64,000 bases of DNA from Sphingomonadales bacterium (GTDB lineage: Bacteria; Pseudomonadota; Alphaproteobacteria; Sphingomonadales; Govanellaceae): positions 124,001-188,000 of the forward strand of contig JACFMS010000001.1 in assembly GCA_019455285.1 (NCBI GenBank), read 5' to 3'. The notes under the pieces were generated by a model, which ran no database searches, was not told the DNA's origin, and saw only the letters and a list, made by a program, of their open reading frames with translations. Positions 25,754-35,049 of this stretch are shown in pieces (the stretch's first letter is position 1; each line of letters opens with the position of its first letter). The position numbers and the translations under genes were made by a program.

Positions 25754-28700
25754 TCAATAATCTTTTTTCCAGCGCAAGCCCAATCGATTGCCGGCGGTTT
25801 GCCCGCCGACGTCGCTTTCCACTTGCAGGTTTCTGGTGACATCGACGCGCAGCGTGGCGTCGCTGGCGCCGGTTTCGGTATCGGTGCGGACCTCCAGATA
25901 GACCCGGTCGGTGAGGTATTTGCCGCCGGTCACCTGCGCGCCGGCGCTGCGGTCCTCGCTCGCCCCCACCGCCAGCCGATCAAGGCTTAGGGCTTTGCGG
26001 GCGACGGAAAAGACGTCCCAACCGCCGCCCGACGACAGCGATGACACCGCGCTGGCGAGCTGCACCGCCTCCAGCGCCGTCAGCGATTGCACGCCGGCGC
26101 CAAACAGAATGCGCGCCATCACTTCATCCTGCGGCAGCGGCGGGTCGGAGGTGAGCTCTACCGTCGGCCGCGACAACGTGCCGCTGAGCGTCAGGATCGC
26201 CTTGAAGTCGAAGGTTGCGTATTCGGCGCGCAAGTCGATCGCCGGATCGATGGCGCGGCCGCCGGTGAAGCGCAACCCACCGTCGCTTAAGGTGAACGTC
26301 TTGCCGGCAAACTCGAAGGTGCCGCGCACCGCCTTTAGCGCGCCGTCGATGGTGGGAGCGGCAGCGTCGCCGCGCACCCTAAGCGCGCCTTGCCATTCCG
26401 AGTCAAGACCGCGGCCGCGCAGCCACACCCGGCGGTCGGCGCTGAGCGCCAGGTCCAATCGACGGAACGTGGGCAATGCCCGATCCCCGCCGTTGGCGGC
26501 AAGCGCCATCGACGTTGGACTATTGATCTCACGCACCTCCAGCACGACGATTTCCGGCGGCAGCTTCTTGGCCAGCGAGATTTCCGCGCCGTCAATATCA
26601 AGCGCGCCGGTGAGCGCCGCATCGTCCGCCGTGCGGTCATACGCCAACTGCCCGCTGGCGCTGGCGGTGACGCTGCCGATGCGCAACAGCCGCAGCTTCT
26701 GCAACGATGCCGTCAGGCGGCCGACAACATCGCTGTAGCCCTTCAGCGTCAACGTTCCGGCAGCGCTGGCCTTGCCGCCGTTGCCGTCTTGCGCCGTCAG
26801 TTCGGTGACGCGCAGCGTCTGGCCATCCAGCGTTGCCGCGGCGGCGACGTTTTGCAGCGCTGCGCCCCAGCGCAGATTTTCATAGCGGCCGTCGCGCACG
26901 CGCAGCGCGCCATTGAGTGCGGGTGTGCGGAGCGTGCCGGCAATGGCGATGTCGGCGTCAAGCGCGCCCTCGAACACGTCTTCGCTCAAATTGGTCAGTA
27001 AAATGAGCGGCGATAAGGGTCCGTTCCAGGATAGCGCGCCGGCGAGCGGCGCATCGTTGACGAGCGCCAGCGTTGGCCGGCCATCATGGCGCACCGCCAC
27101 GGGCAGCCGCAGCGACAAGCGCGCCGCGATGTCAGCGCCGCTGAGCGAGGCGGTGGTTTCCATGGCCAGGATGTCGCCAGTGCCGCGAAACTGGCTTGTG
27201 AGCGCCAGATCAAAACGCGGCGACAGGCCGTCATCGAACGCTTCCCCGACCTGCCGCGCCTCGATCGCCGCCGCGCCGGCGGCCTGATCGGGCGCAATGG
27301 TCAGATCGAGCGTGCCACTGACTTGACCGGCCAGCGGCGTGCGGCCGGCCAGCAGGCTGAGCACGGCCAGATCGGCGTCTTTAAGGTCGATATGGGCCGT
27401 GGCGCTGCGGGCCGTTCGCTCCGCCGCCGCCGCCGCCCGCCCCTCGCCCAAGGCAAGCTCGGTTGCGGCAAGTCGCCAGCCGTCATCATCCCAGGTCAGC
27501 GTCGTGGCATGGGCCAGCGCCAGGGAGCGGCCCGCCAGCGCGCCGCCAAGCTCGGCCACCGTCAGCCGGGTGGTCTCGGCGGCTAGATAATCGCCCCGCG
27601 CCTTGATATCGAGCGGCCCGTAATAGTCGCCGGTCAGCGCCAGCCGCCAAGGATTGGCGGCATCCGCCGCCGTCATGCTGAACGCGCCTTCCCGCAGGCG
27701 CAGGGTGGCGGAGCGGTAATCGCGCACCACCGCTTGGCCCTGTGCGGCGCGCAAGCCGCTACCCTTGCCGCTTGTCAAATCGAGGAGCAGGCGGCCGTCG
27801 ATGGCGATCGCTTCGGCGCTCACCGTCTCGCGGTCAGCCAGCACCAGAGTGAGGGCTTGGCCGTCGATGACGCCGGAGACCGCCTGTAGCGTCTCGCCCT
27901 TCCATTCTGTAGGGGCGAAAGCAAGATCGAGCCGCAGCGCCCCGCCGGCATCCACTCCTGCGCCGCGGCGCAATACCGCCAGATCGCCGGAAGCCCCGGT
28001 GAGCCGGCCGCTGATCAGCCCGCTGGCGCGCGCCATGCTGAGCCCACCCAACACCGTGGCCACCGGGCTATCGACCATGATGTTGCTCAAGACAACTTTT
28101 TCCTGGTCCACCGCAAGGCCGCCCACCGCCCGCAGCGGCCCCAAGGGCGAACTGGCGTTGAGCGTGACGCCGCCGTGCGGCGCGCGCGTCACATCGTCGA
28201 GGGAGACGGCCAGCGTGGCCCGCCGCAGCCCGCCATCGGCGGCGATCAGCCAAGGGGCCTCCAGGCGAAGGAGCGCCGTGGCGGACCGCTGTTGCCGATA
28301 ATCGAGGGTGGCGCGGCTGCCGTCGGCCAGCGCGACGCCGAGGAGCCGGCCCACCGCCCCACCATCCACGGCCACCAGCTCGGCGCGGGCGGCCGCAGGC
28401 TCATAGGCGCCCTGGAAGGCCGCCGCCGGCGAGGTCAGGAATAGTCTGGCCGTGAGGTTGGGCCCTATGGCCAGATCGCCGACGACGCGGATGGGACCTA
28501 AGGCATCGAGCCGGCCGCCGCCCTTGGCCGCCGTCAGATCGCCGGCGAGGGTCAGACGCGTTACCCCGCCCTCGGCGGCGACCGTCGCATCCATAGCGGT
28601 GACGCCGCTCCGCCAGCCGTCGGCAAGGCGGGCGATATCGCCGCTCAAGCGGCCCTTGGCCAGCCCCCGTTTGGCCTTGAAATCATAACCGCCGCCGCCG

Positions 28701-30070
28701 GCCAGGGTCAGCCGGCCATCGTTTATGGATACCTTGTCCAGCGCGAGGCGGCGGCCGTTTTCCCACCGCCCCTCTGCGCTCCAGCGAATTTTTTCAAACC
28801 CTTGCCGCCGCCATGACGTCATGACGTCAAGTAGTGCGCCGCTGCCGTCGGCGCTTAAAGTGCGGCTCTCGGGCTGCCAGTCCAGCCGCAGCCGGCCCTC
28901 GGCCTTGCCAATCTTGCCCTCAGCCCCGGCCAAGCCTTGGCCGCTGAGCGCCAGTGTGGCGGTGATGGCGTTGTCCCAGACGACCTGGCCTGTGGCGTGC
29001 AGCGCCGCCAGCGTCGTCGGGGCCGGCAGCGGCGGCTTTGCAAGCTTCAGGTCGACCTTGGCGGCGGACCAGCCGACGGCGCCGCCGCTGGCGATGCGTA
29101 AGGTCAGATGCGGGTTGGCCGCCGATGCCGTCAGCGCTTGCGCCGCGCCGTCCTCATCAACATCAAGGGCCAGGTTTATGGTGCTGGGCGGGGCGATCAG
29201 GCCGGCGGCCCAGGGTGGCAGATCGAGGGCGGCGGCCAAACCCGGCGCGGCCTGAAACCGGCCGACGAGCGCCAACCGCGCCCGATCATCCACCATCACG
29301 TGGCCGTCAAACCCGGCGACCCCAGCAAGCCGCGCCGCCACCACGCCGCGCCACGCCCGCCATGGGCCATCGCCCTTGATGGCGAAGGTGATGTCGGCAA
29401 GCTGCCGCAGACCGGCGGCGCGAATGGCTTCGCTCAGTACGCCTTTTTCGTTTGAGACGACTTTTAGGTCCAATGATAAAGTTTCCGCCGCCCGCTTGCC
29501 GTCCGCCCGCAGCGTCAGTCGATCGCCGGCGGAGCCGACTGCCGCCACATCGGCGTCAAGCCGGGCGTCATCCAGCCGCAGCCGGCCCTGGACCCGCAGC
29601 GGCGGCAGCGTTCGTTGATCGAGGGCGGGCAGGGTGAGCGCCGCCACGGTCAGCTTGTCCACCCTCAAGTCCAACGGCAGCGACGGCCAGGCGATGTCCG
29701 GCGGCCAACCGCCGCCGGCGCCGCCCCCCGTCGGCCAGCGCCGAATGGCCAGCCTCTCGGCGGCAACAGCGCGGATATGAAGCTCGCCGGCAAAAAGCCG
29801 GCGCGGCTGCCACTCGATGGTCAGCGACGGCAGCTCCAGCCACGTCCCCGCCGCATCGGCCGCCGCAACGCCGCCGAGCCGCAGCGTGCCGAGGCCGCGA
29901 AACGACAGCTTATCGATACGCACCACCGCCTGGGGCGGGGCGCTCAAGGCGGCTTCCAGAAGCCCCGCCAGGAGCCGCGTTCCGGCAACCGTCAGCACAA
30001 TCGCGACGGCGGCGGCCGTAGTGGCCGCGGCTGCGAAGATCATCCAAAGGCGTTGCCGTCGTGACGTCAT
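25754..30070 (-). CDS. tamB: TamB-type translocation and assembly module subunit
   Basis: TamB is a very long inner-membrane-anchored protein that spans the periplasm as a beta taco and works with TamA in outer-membrane assembly or phospholipid transport. The 1438 residues begin with a single membrane helix (about 10-35), continue as a long repetitive beta structure rich in Ala/Gly, and end with the DUF490 region, including VRGTFEFAGKTFTLSDGGLRF, DPPLPQDEVMARILFG and the final LRWKKDY. ATG at 30070 lies 16 bases after the tamA stop, so the two are cotranscribed. Two copies of a 17-base palindromic sequence occur in this gene. Confidence 0.93.
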   Translation of the reverse strand: MTSRRQRLWMIFAAAATTAAAVAIVLTVAGTRLLAGLLEAALSAPPQAVVRIDKLSFRGLGTLRLGGVAAADAAGTWLELPSLTIEWQPRRLFAGELHIRAVAAERLAIRRWPTGGGAGGGWPPDIAWPSLPLDLRVDKLTVAALTLPALDQRTLPPLRVQGRLRLDDARLDADVAAVGSAGDRLTLRADGKRAAETLSLDLKVVSNEKGVLSEAIRAAGLRQLADITFAIKGDGPWRAWRGVVAARLAGVAGFDGHVMVDDRARLALVGRFQAAPGLAAALDLPPWAAGLIAPPSTINLALDVDEDGAAQALTASAANPHLTLRIASGGAVGWSAAKVDLKLAKPPLPAPTTLAALHATGQVVWDNAITATLALSGQGLAGAEGKIGKAEGRLRLDWQPESRTLSADGSGALLDVMTSWRRQGFEKIRWSAEGRWENGRRLALDKVSINDGRLTLAGGGGYDFKAKRGLAKGRLSGDIARLADGWRSGVTAMDATVAAEGGVTRLTLAGDLTAAKGGGRLDALGPIRVVGDLAIGPNLTARLFLTSPAAAFQGAYEPAAARAELVAVDGGAVGRLLGVALADGSRATLDYRQQRSATALLRLEAPWLIAADGGLRRATLAVSLDDVTRAPHGGVTLNASSPLGPLRAVGGLAVDQEKVVLSNIMVDSPVATVLGGLSMARASGLISGRLTGASGDLAVLRRGAGVDAGGALRLDLAFAPTEWKGETLQAVSGVIDGQALTLVLADRETVSAEAIAIDGRLLLDLTSGKGSGLRAAQGQAVVRDYRSATLRLREGAFSMTAADAANPWRLALTGDYYGPLDIKARGDYLAAETTRLTVAELGGALAGRSLALAHATTLTWDDDGWRLAATELALGEGRAAAAAERTARSATAHIDLKDADLAVLSLLAGRTPLAGQVSGTLDLTIAPDQAAGAAAIEARQVGEAFDDGLSPRFDLALTSQFRGTGDILAMETTASLSGADIAARLSLRLPVAVRHDGRPTLALVNDAPLAGALSWNGPLSPLILLTNLSEDVFEGALDADIAIAGTLRTPALNGALRVRDGRYENLRWGAALQNVAAAATLDGQTLRVTELTAQDGNGGKASAAGTLTLKGYSDVVGRLTASLQKLRLLRIGSVTASASGQLAYDRTADDAALTGALDIDGAEISLAKKLPPEIVVLEVREINSPTSMALAANGGDRALPTFRRLDLALSADRRVWLRGRGLDSEWQGALRVRGDAAAPTIDGALKAVRGTFEFAGKTFTLSDGGLRFTGGRAIDPAIDLRAEYATFDFKAILTLSGTLSRPTVELTSDPPLPQDEVMARILFGAGVQSLTALEAVQLASAVSSLSSGGGWDVFSVARKALSLDRLAVGASEDRSAGAQVTGGKYLTDRVYLEVRTDTETGASDATLRVDVTRNLQVESDVGGQTAGNRLGLRWKKDY
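28814..28830. repeat. 17-base repeat, copy 1 (inside tamB)
   Basis: TGACGTCATGACGTCAA is identical to 30062-30078. The first 16 bases are a perfect palindrome made of two overlapping TGACGTCA units. In both copies the tamB frame reads DVMTS, so the repeat could reflect coding constraint or chance, but 17 identical bases twice in 1.25 kb is unusual. Confidence 0.6.
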
Positions 30071-30078
30071 GACGTCAA
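30062..30078. repeat. 17-base repeat, copy 2 (at the tamB start codon)
   Basis: This is the second copy of TGACGTCATGACGTCAA. It covers the tamB ATG (30068-30070 on the minus strand) and the short tamA-tamB gap, where a palindrome could fold over the start codon. Confidence 0.6.
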
Positions 30079-30086
30079 TCTCGCGT

Positions 30087-31859
30087 TCAAAAACTCTGCC
30101 CCAGGCTGATGTAGATTTCAAAATGATGATCGACGTCGCGCCGCGTCAAGGGAAACGCGATATCGAGACGTACCGGCGCAAACGAGGTGTAGTAGCGCGC
30201 GCCGACGCCGGCGCCGACAAAGACCTTCTCCTTAAAATCAGGCAGGCTTTGGGCGTCCACCTGTCCCGCCTCGATGAACGGCACGATGCCCAGCCGCTCG
30301 GTGATGCGCAGCCGCGCTTCCAATCCCGCCTCGATCAGAGAGCGGCCGCCGATGGGATCGCCATTGGCGTCCAGCGGGCCGGCGAACTGATAGCGGTAGC
30401 CGCGCACCGAACTGCCGCCGCCGGCATAGAACCGTTTGGTGGCCGGCAGCCGGTCGAGGTCGGCGCCAATGACCGTGCCCGCTTTCAGACGCGCCGCCAT
30501 CACGTAGTAGCGGCGATCATCAAGCGCGAGATAGGCGCTGGCGGCCGCCTCGAAGATGGTGAACTGCAAGGCTCCGCTCTGTTCGCCGATGAAGGGCCGC
30601 GCCGAGATGCTGAACCGGCTGCCGCGGGTGGGATCGAGCAAACTGTCGGTATCATCGCGCCGCACGCCGCCGCGCCCGCCGAGCAGATAGAAGTGACGGG
30701 TGCCGTCAAGATCGGTCACCCGGCTGTATTCCAGAGCGCCGCCAAAGAGCAGGGTCCAATGGTCGGCGAACGGCCGCTCCAGCACCGCAGATGTCTCCGC
30801 GCTGTAGCTGGTATAGGCGTCCGGCGCTTCGCGTCTCAGCGACGCGCCGATGAGCAGCCGTTGATCGCGCCGTCGAAACGAGGGAACGTCAAGGCTGGCG
30901 GCCAGTGATTGCTCGATCTCAGCCGCAGCGCCCAGCAGCCGCAGCCGCTCGCCCTGACCGAAAAAGTTGCGGTGCTCCCAGAACGCATTGCCGCCGAACC
31001 CGTCGCTGGTGCTGTAGCCGCCGCCCGCGCCGTAGGTGCGATGCTTGGCTTCGCGGACCCGAGCGATCAGCGGCACTACTGAGCCGTCCGGCCGCGTCTC
31101 CACCTCGACGGCGGAAAAAAGATTGGTCTTGGCAAGATCGAGCCGAAAACGATCCACCAGCCGCGCATCGTAAGCGTCGCCAGTCTGCCAAGGCACGAGC
31201 CGCTTCAGGTGAGCCGGCTTGACGCTATCCAGACCTTCAAAGCGCACCTCGCCGAACGCCGCCCGGGGGCCGGGATCGATGTCGAGCGTCAGCGCCACCG
31301 TCGCCGTGGCGTGATCGACCACCACATCGCGGCGAATGAGACGCGGCTGGGGGTAGCCGATTTCCGGCAGGCGGCTGAGCACCGCCTGCTCGAAATTGAC
31401 GATGGAAGCGCTGAGCAAGGGGCGCGGCAGTTTTGGTTGCGCCGCCGTAACGATGGCCTCAAGCTCCGCCGTCGCCCCAGCATCGGCCCAGCGCACGGTC
31501 GAGGTCGTCCAGTTATAGCGCACGCCCTCCTCGACCATCAGCACGATGGCGACCCGCTTGCCGCCGCGCTCCACACGGTAGCTGACCCGCGAGGCGTAGT
31601 AGCCGCGCGACTGCAATATCCGCTCCAAGGATTTGACATCGCGGCGCACCCGGTCGCGCAGCTCGGCGAGCGATCGGGGCGGCGTTTTTTTAAGATCCTC
31701 AAGAACCGAGACCTCGTCAAAGAGATCCTTGGCCTTCGAGTTGGCGAGCCCTTCCAAGCGGACATCATAGGCCAAGCCGCCTTGCGCCCAAGCCGCGCCG
31801 GCCGCCATGACGATCCAGATCAGCGCCGCTAGTATCGCTGTTGCCCGCTTGCTCACCAC
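30087..31859 (-). CDS. tamA: TamA-type Omp85 outer-membrane protein
   Basis: This Omp85-family protein of 590 residues has a signal peptide (about 1-26, ending AWAQ), roughly three POTRA domains (about 28-270) and a C-terminal 16-strand barrel. The barrel contains the typical loop motif GGGSSVRGYRYQ (VRGY being the Omp85 hallmark), and the chain ends in the outer-membrane signature with a terminal Phe (LGQSF). It pairs with the adjacent tamB. The essential BamA would be longer with five POTRA domains, so TamA fits better. GTG at 31859 follows GGCGAGGTG. The RND pump gene ends 62 bases upstream. Confidence 0.93.
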   Translation of the reverse strand: MVSKRATAILAALIWIVMAAGAAWAQGGLAYDVRLEGLANSKAKDLFDEVSVLEDLKKTPPRSLAELRDRVRRDVKSLERILQSRGYYASRVSYRVERGGKRVAIVLMVEEGVRYNWTTSTVRWADAGATAELEAIVTAAQPKLPRPLLSASIVNFEQAVLSRLPEIGYPQPRLIRRDVVVDHATATVALTLDIDPGPRAAFGEVRFEGLDSVKPAHLKRLVPWQTGDAYDARLVDRFRLDLAKTNLFSAVEVETRPDGSVVPLIARVREAKHRTYGAGGGYSTSDGFGGNAFWEHRNFFGQGERLRLLGAAAEIEQSLAASLDVPSFRRRDQRLLIGASLRREAPDAYTSYSAETSAVLERPFADHWTLLFGGALEYSRVTDLDGTRHFYLLGGRGGVRRDDTDSLLDPTRGSRFSISARPFIGEQSGALQFTIFEAAASAYLALDDRRYYVMAARLKAGTVIGADLDRLPATKRFYAGGGSSVRGYRYQFAGPLDANGDPIGGRSLIEAGLEARLRITERLGIVPFIEAGQVDAQSLPDFKEKVFVGAGVGARYYTSFAPVRLDIAFPLTRRDVDHHFEIYISLGQSF

Positions 31860-31921
31860 CTCGCCTTGTGCTCCGTTAAGGGCGTATCAAGGGTGTCACC
31901 TGCGGCGGCAATGCGCCAGGG

Positions 31922-34900
31922 CTATTCGGCGGCTTGCAGCTTCTTCAGCTCCGCCGCCACATGGCCGGGCGATTTGGTATGCCGCGCCAACAGGTAATAA
32001 AACACCGGCACCACGAAGAGCGTGAACAGGGTGGCGACCGCGACGCCGGAAAATATCACCACGCCCAGCGAATAGCGGCTTTCCGAGCCGGCCCCGGTGG
32101 ATAGGATCAACGGCACGGCGCCCATCACCGTCGCGAACGCCGTCATCAGAATGGGCCGCAGGCGTATGCGGCTGCCCTCAATGATGGCTGCCGTGAACTC
32201 TCTGCCCGCGTCGCGCATCTGATTGATGAATTCGACGATCAAAATGCCGTTCTTGGCGGCGATGCCCACCAGCATGACGATGCCGATCTCGCTGTAGATA
32301 TTAAGCGTACCGTTGGTGACGAGAAGTCCAAGCAGCGCGCCGATGATGGCCAGCGGCACGGTCAGCATGATCACCATGGGATGAACGAAACTTTCAAACT
32401 GCGCCGCCAGCACCAGGTAAACCACCAACAGCGCCAGACCGAAAATGAAGAAGAGCGCGCTGGAGGAGTCCTTGAACTCCCGCGATTCGCCGCGGTAATC
32501 GATGCGCGCCCGTTCCGGCAGCGATTCCTTGGCGGTCGTTTCCAAAAATGTCAGCGCCTCGCCCAAGGTATAGCCCGGGGCAACGTTCGCCGAAATGGTG
32601 ACGGCGCGCTGACGATTGAAGCGATTAAGCGTCGCCGCGCTGCCGCGTTCCTCGAACTTGACCAGGCTGGAGAGCGGCACCAGCACGCCGCTGGTCTCCG
32701 AGCGGACGTAAATATTCGACAAGTCCGTCGGCGAGCGGCGATCTTCCGCGCGCCCCTGCAGCATGACGTCGTACTCTTCGCCGCGATCGATGTAGGTGGT
32801 CACCCGGCGGGCATTGAACATGGTCTCCAACGTCCGCCCGATGTTGCTGACCGTCACCCCGAGATCCGCGGCGCGATCCTGATCGATGATAACCAGAATT
32901 TGCGGTTTTGTTTCCTTCAGGTCGGTTTCCACGGCAACGAGCGCCGGGTTTTCGCGAATCCGCTCCAGCATGACGTCGCGCCAGCGCGCCAGTTCTTCGT
33001 AACTATCGCCGCCGATGACGAACTGCACCGGCTTGCCGCGGCCGCCGCCGACGCCTTTTAAGCCGCCGAACACCACCGGCACCGCGAACACGCCCGGCAC
33101 CGATTGCAGTTTGCCGAAAATCTCCCCGATGATTTGATCCGATGACCGCTCGCGTTCGTCAAAATCTTTCAGCGTGACGATGCCGATGCCGGTATTGACC
33201 TGCTCCTCGGAGCCGAAGCCGGGAACGCGGGTCAGCACGCGGGTCGCCTCGCCGCGCTCGTAAATCTCCATCAGAATATTTTCGATGCGGCGCATGCTGC
33301 GAACCGTCGCTTCGAAGCTGGAGCCTTCCGGACCGGATACCAGGACATAAATACGGCCGCGATCTTCGTTGGGCACGAACTCCTGCGGCGTGATGGCGAA
33401 CAGCGCCAGAATCGCCGCCACCGATGCCGCAAAGGCGATGATGGTGATCTTCGGCCGCGCAAAGAGCTTCTCCAGCGTATGGCCGTAAGCGGTATTGAGG
33501 CGGGTAAACCACTGATCGACGCGGTGGCTCAGGCCGGTCCGCAATCGCTGCGCATCGAGAAGCTTGGACGACATCATCGGCGACAAGCTGAGCGCTGCGA
33601 ACGCTGAGATGGCCACGGCGCCGCCCAATGTCACCGCCAGCTCCTTGAAGATACGGCCGACATTACCGCCCAGAAACAGGATGGGCACGAACACCGCGAT
33701 CAGTACCAGCGTCGTCGCCACCACCGCCAACGTCACCTGCCGCGCGCCGAGATAGGCGGCGATCAGCGGCGGTTCGCCTTCCTCGACCCGACGATGAATG
33801 TTTTCCAGAACGACGATGCTGTCGTCGACCACCAGACCGATGGCCAGCACCAGCGCCAGCAAGGTCACCAGGTTGACCGAATAGCCGAACATGGCCAGCA
33901 CCATGAACGACGCCATCAGGCTTACCGGCACCGTCACCGCCGGTATCAGTACGGCGCGGACGCTGCCTAAAAACAGGTAGATGACGATGATCACCAGGAT
34001 CATGGCGATGATCAGCGTCTTGTAGACCTCGAAAATCGCCGCCTCGACGAAAACCGAATCGTCGGCGCCCACCACCATGGAGATATCGGAAGGCAGGGAG
34101 GGCTTGATCTCTTCCATCTTGGCATGGGTGGCGCGGGCAACATCCAAAAGGTTTGCTTTTGACTGCTTGATGATGCCCAGACCGATCATGTAGCGGCCAT
34201 TGCCGCGAAACTCATTCCTGTCCTCTTCCGGCCCCAGTTCCACCTTCGCCACTTCGCCGAGCCGCACCAGGTAGCCGTCAGCGCCGCGGGTCAACACCAG
34301 ATTGGCGAAATCCTGCGGCGATTTATAGCTCCGCGCCACCCGCAAGCTGAGTTCCTGATTGGTGGATTCAAGGCGGCCCGCCGGCAACTCGACATTTTCA
34401 GCCCTCAGCGCATTTTCAATGTCGGCCACGGTAAGACCGCGCGCGGCAAGCTTCTTGCGGTCGATCCAGATGCGCATGGCGTAGCGCCGCTCGCCGCCGA
34501 TCCAGATCTGCGCCACGCCGTCGATCACCGTAAATTGGTCGACGAGATAGCGTTCGGCATAGTCGGTAAGCGCCATGCCGTCGCGGGTCTCGCTCATGAT
34601 ATTGACCCAGAAGATCGGCGAGCCATCGGATTCCGCCTTGGCGACAGTCGGCGGGTCGGCTTCCTGCGGCAGCTCATCGAGGACGCGCGAGACCCGGTCG
34701 CGCACGTCATTGGCGGCGACATCAATGTCGCGGTTGACGATGAATTCGATATTGACCGTCGAACGGCCGTCCTGGCTTGACGATTGGATGGCACGCACCC
34801 CCTCGATGCCGGATACTTCATCCTCGATGATCTTGGTGACCTTGGTCTCGACGATGTCCGACGACGCGCCGCGATAAATGGTGGTGATCGACACCACCGG

Positions 34901-35026
34901 GGTGTCGATATCGGGATATTCGCGCAGCGGCAAGAGGGTGAACGACAACGCGCCGAAGGCGATCAACAGCAAGCTCATGACGGTGGCGAACACCGGCCGC
35001 TTGATGGAGATATCGGAAAGGATCAT
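31922..35026 (-). CDS. RND efflux pump, HAE-1-like inner-membrane subunit
   Basis: This proton-driven efflux transporter of 1034 residues has twelve membrane helices and two large periplasmic loops. Family marks are IKRPVFATVMSLLLIAFG at the start, the proton-relay aspartates in AIGLVVDDSIVVLENIHRRVEEG, and the lysine in GIAAKNGILIVEF. It forms a pump with the adaptor encoded 23 bases upstream and an outer-membrane TolC-like channel that is not encoded here. Substrates cannot be told from sequence. ATG at 35026 follows AGGGAGCG. Confidence 0.95.
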   Translation of the reverse strand: MILSDISIKRPVFATVMSLLLIAFGALSFTLLPLREYPDIDTPVVSITTIYRGASSDIVETKVTKIIEDEVSGIEGVRAIQSSSQDGRSTVNIEFIVNRDIDVAANDVRDRVSRVLDELPQEADPPTVAKAESDGSPIFWVNIMSETRDGMALTDYAERYLVDQFTVIDGVAQIWIGGERRYAMRIWIDRKKLAARGLTVADIENALRAENVELPAGRLESTNQELSLRVARSYKSPQDFANLVLTRGADGYLVRLGEVAKVELGPEEDRNEFRGNGRYMIGLGIIKQSKANLLDVARATHAKMEEIKPSLPSDISMVVGADDSVFVEAAIFEVYKTLIIAMILVIIVIYLFLGSVRAVLIPAVTVPVSLMASFMVLAMFGYSVNLVTLLALVLAIGLVVDDSIVVLENIHRRVEEGEPPLIAAYLGARQVTLAVVATTLVLIAVFVPILFLGGNVGRIFKELAVTLGGAVAISAFAALSLSPMMSSKLLDAQRLRTGLSHRVDQWFTRLNTAYGHTLEKLFARPKITIIAFAASVAAILALFAITPQEFVPNEDRGRIYVLVSGPEGSSFEATVRSMRRIENILMEIYERGEATRVLTRVPGFGSEEQVNTGIGIVTLKDFDERERSSDQIIGEIFGKLQSVPGVFAVPVVFGGLKGVGGGRGKPVQFVIGGDSYEELARWRDVMLERIRENPALVAVETDLKETKPQILVIIDQDRAADLGVTVSNIGRTLETMFNARRVTTYIDRGEEYDVMLQGRAEDRRSPTDLSNIYVRSETSGVLVPLSSLVKFEERGSAATLNRFNRQRAVTISANVAPGYTLGEALTFLETTAKESLPERARIDYRGESREFKDSSSALFFIFGLALLVVYLVLAAQFESFVHPMVIMLTVPLAIIGALLGLLVTNGTLNIYSEIGIVMLVGIAAKNGILIVEFINQMRDAGREFTAAIIEGSRIRLRPILMTAFATVMGAVPLILSTGAGSESRYSLGVVIFSGVAVATLFTLFVVPVFYYLLARHTKSPGHVAAELKKLQAAE

Positions 35027-35049
35027 CCGGCGCGCTCCCTAGCTACCGA

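Noticed and set aside
29817-30908. Plus-strand frame of 363 codons
   Set aside because: It is antisense to tamB and tamA and has no domain.
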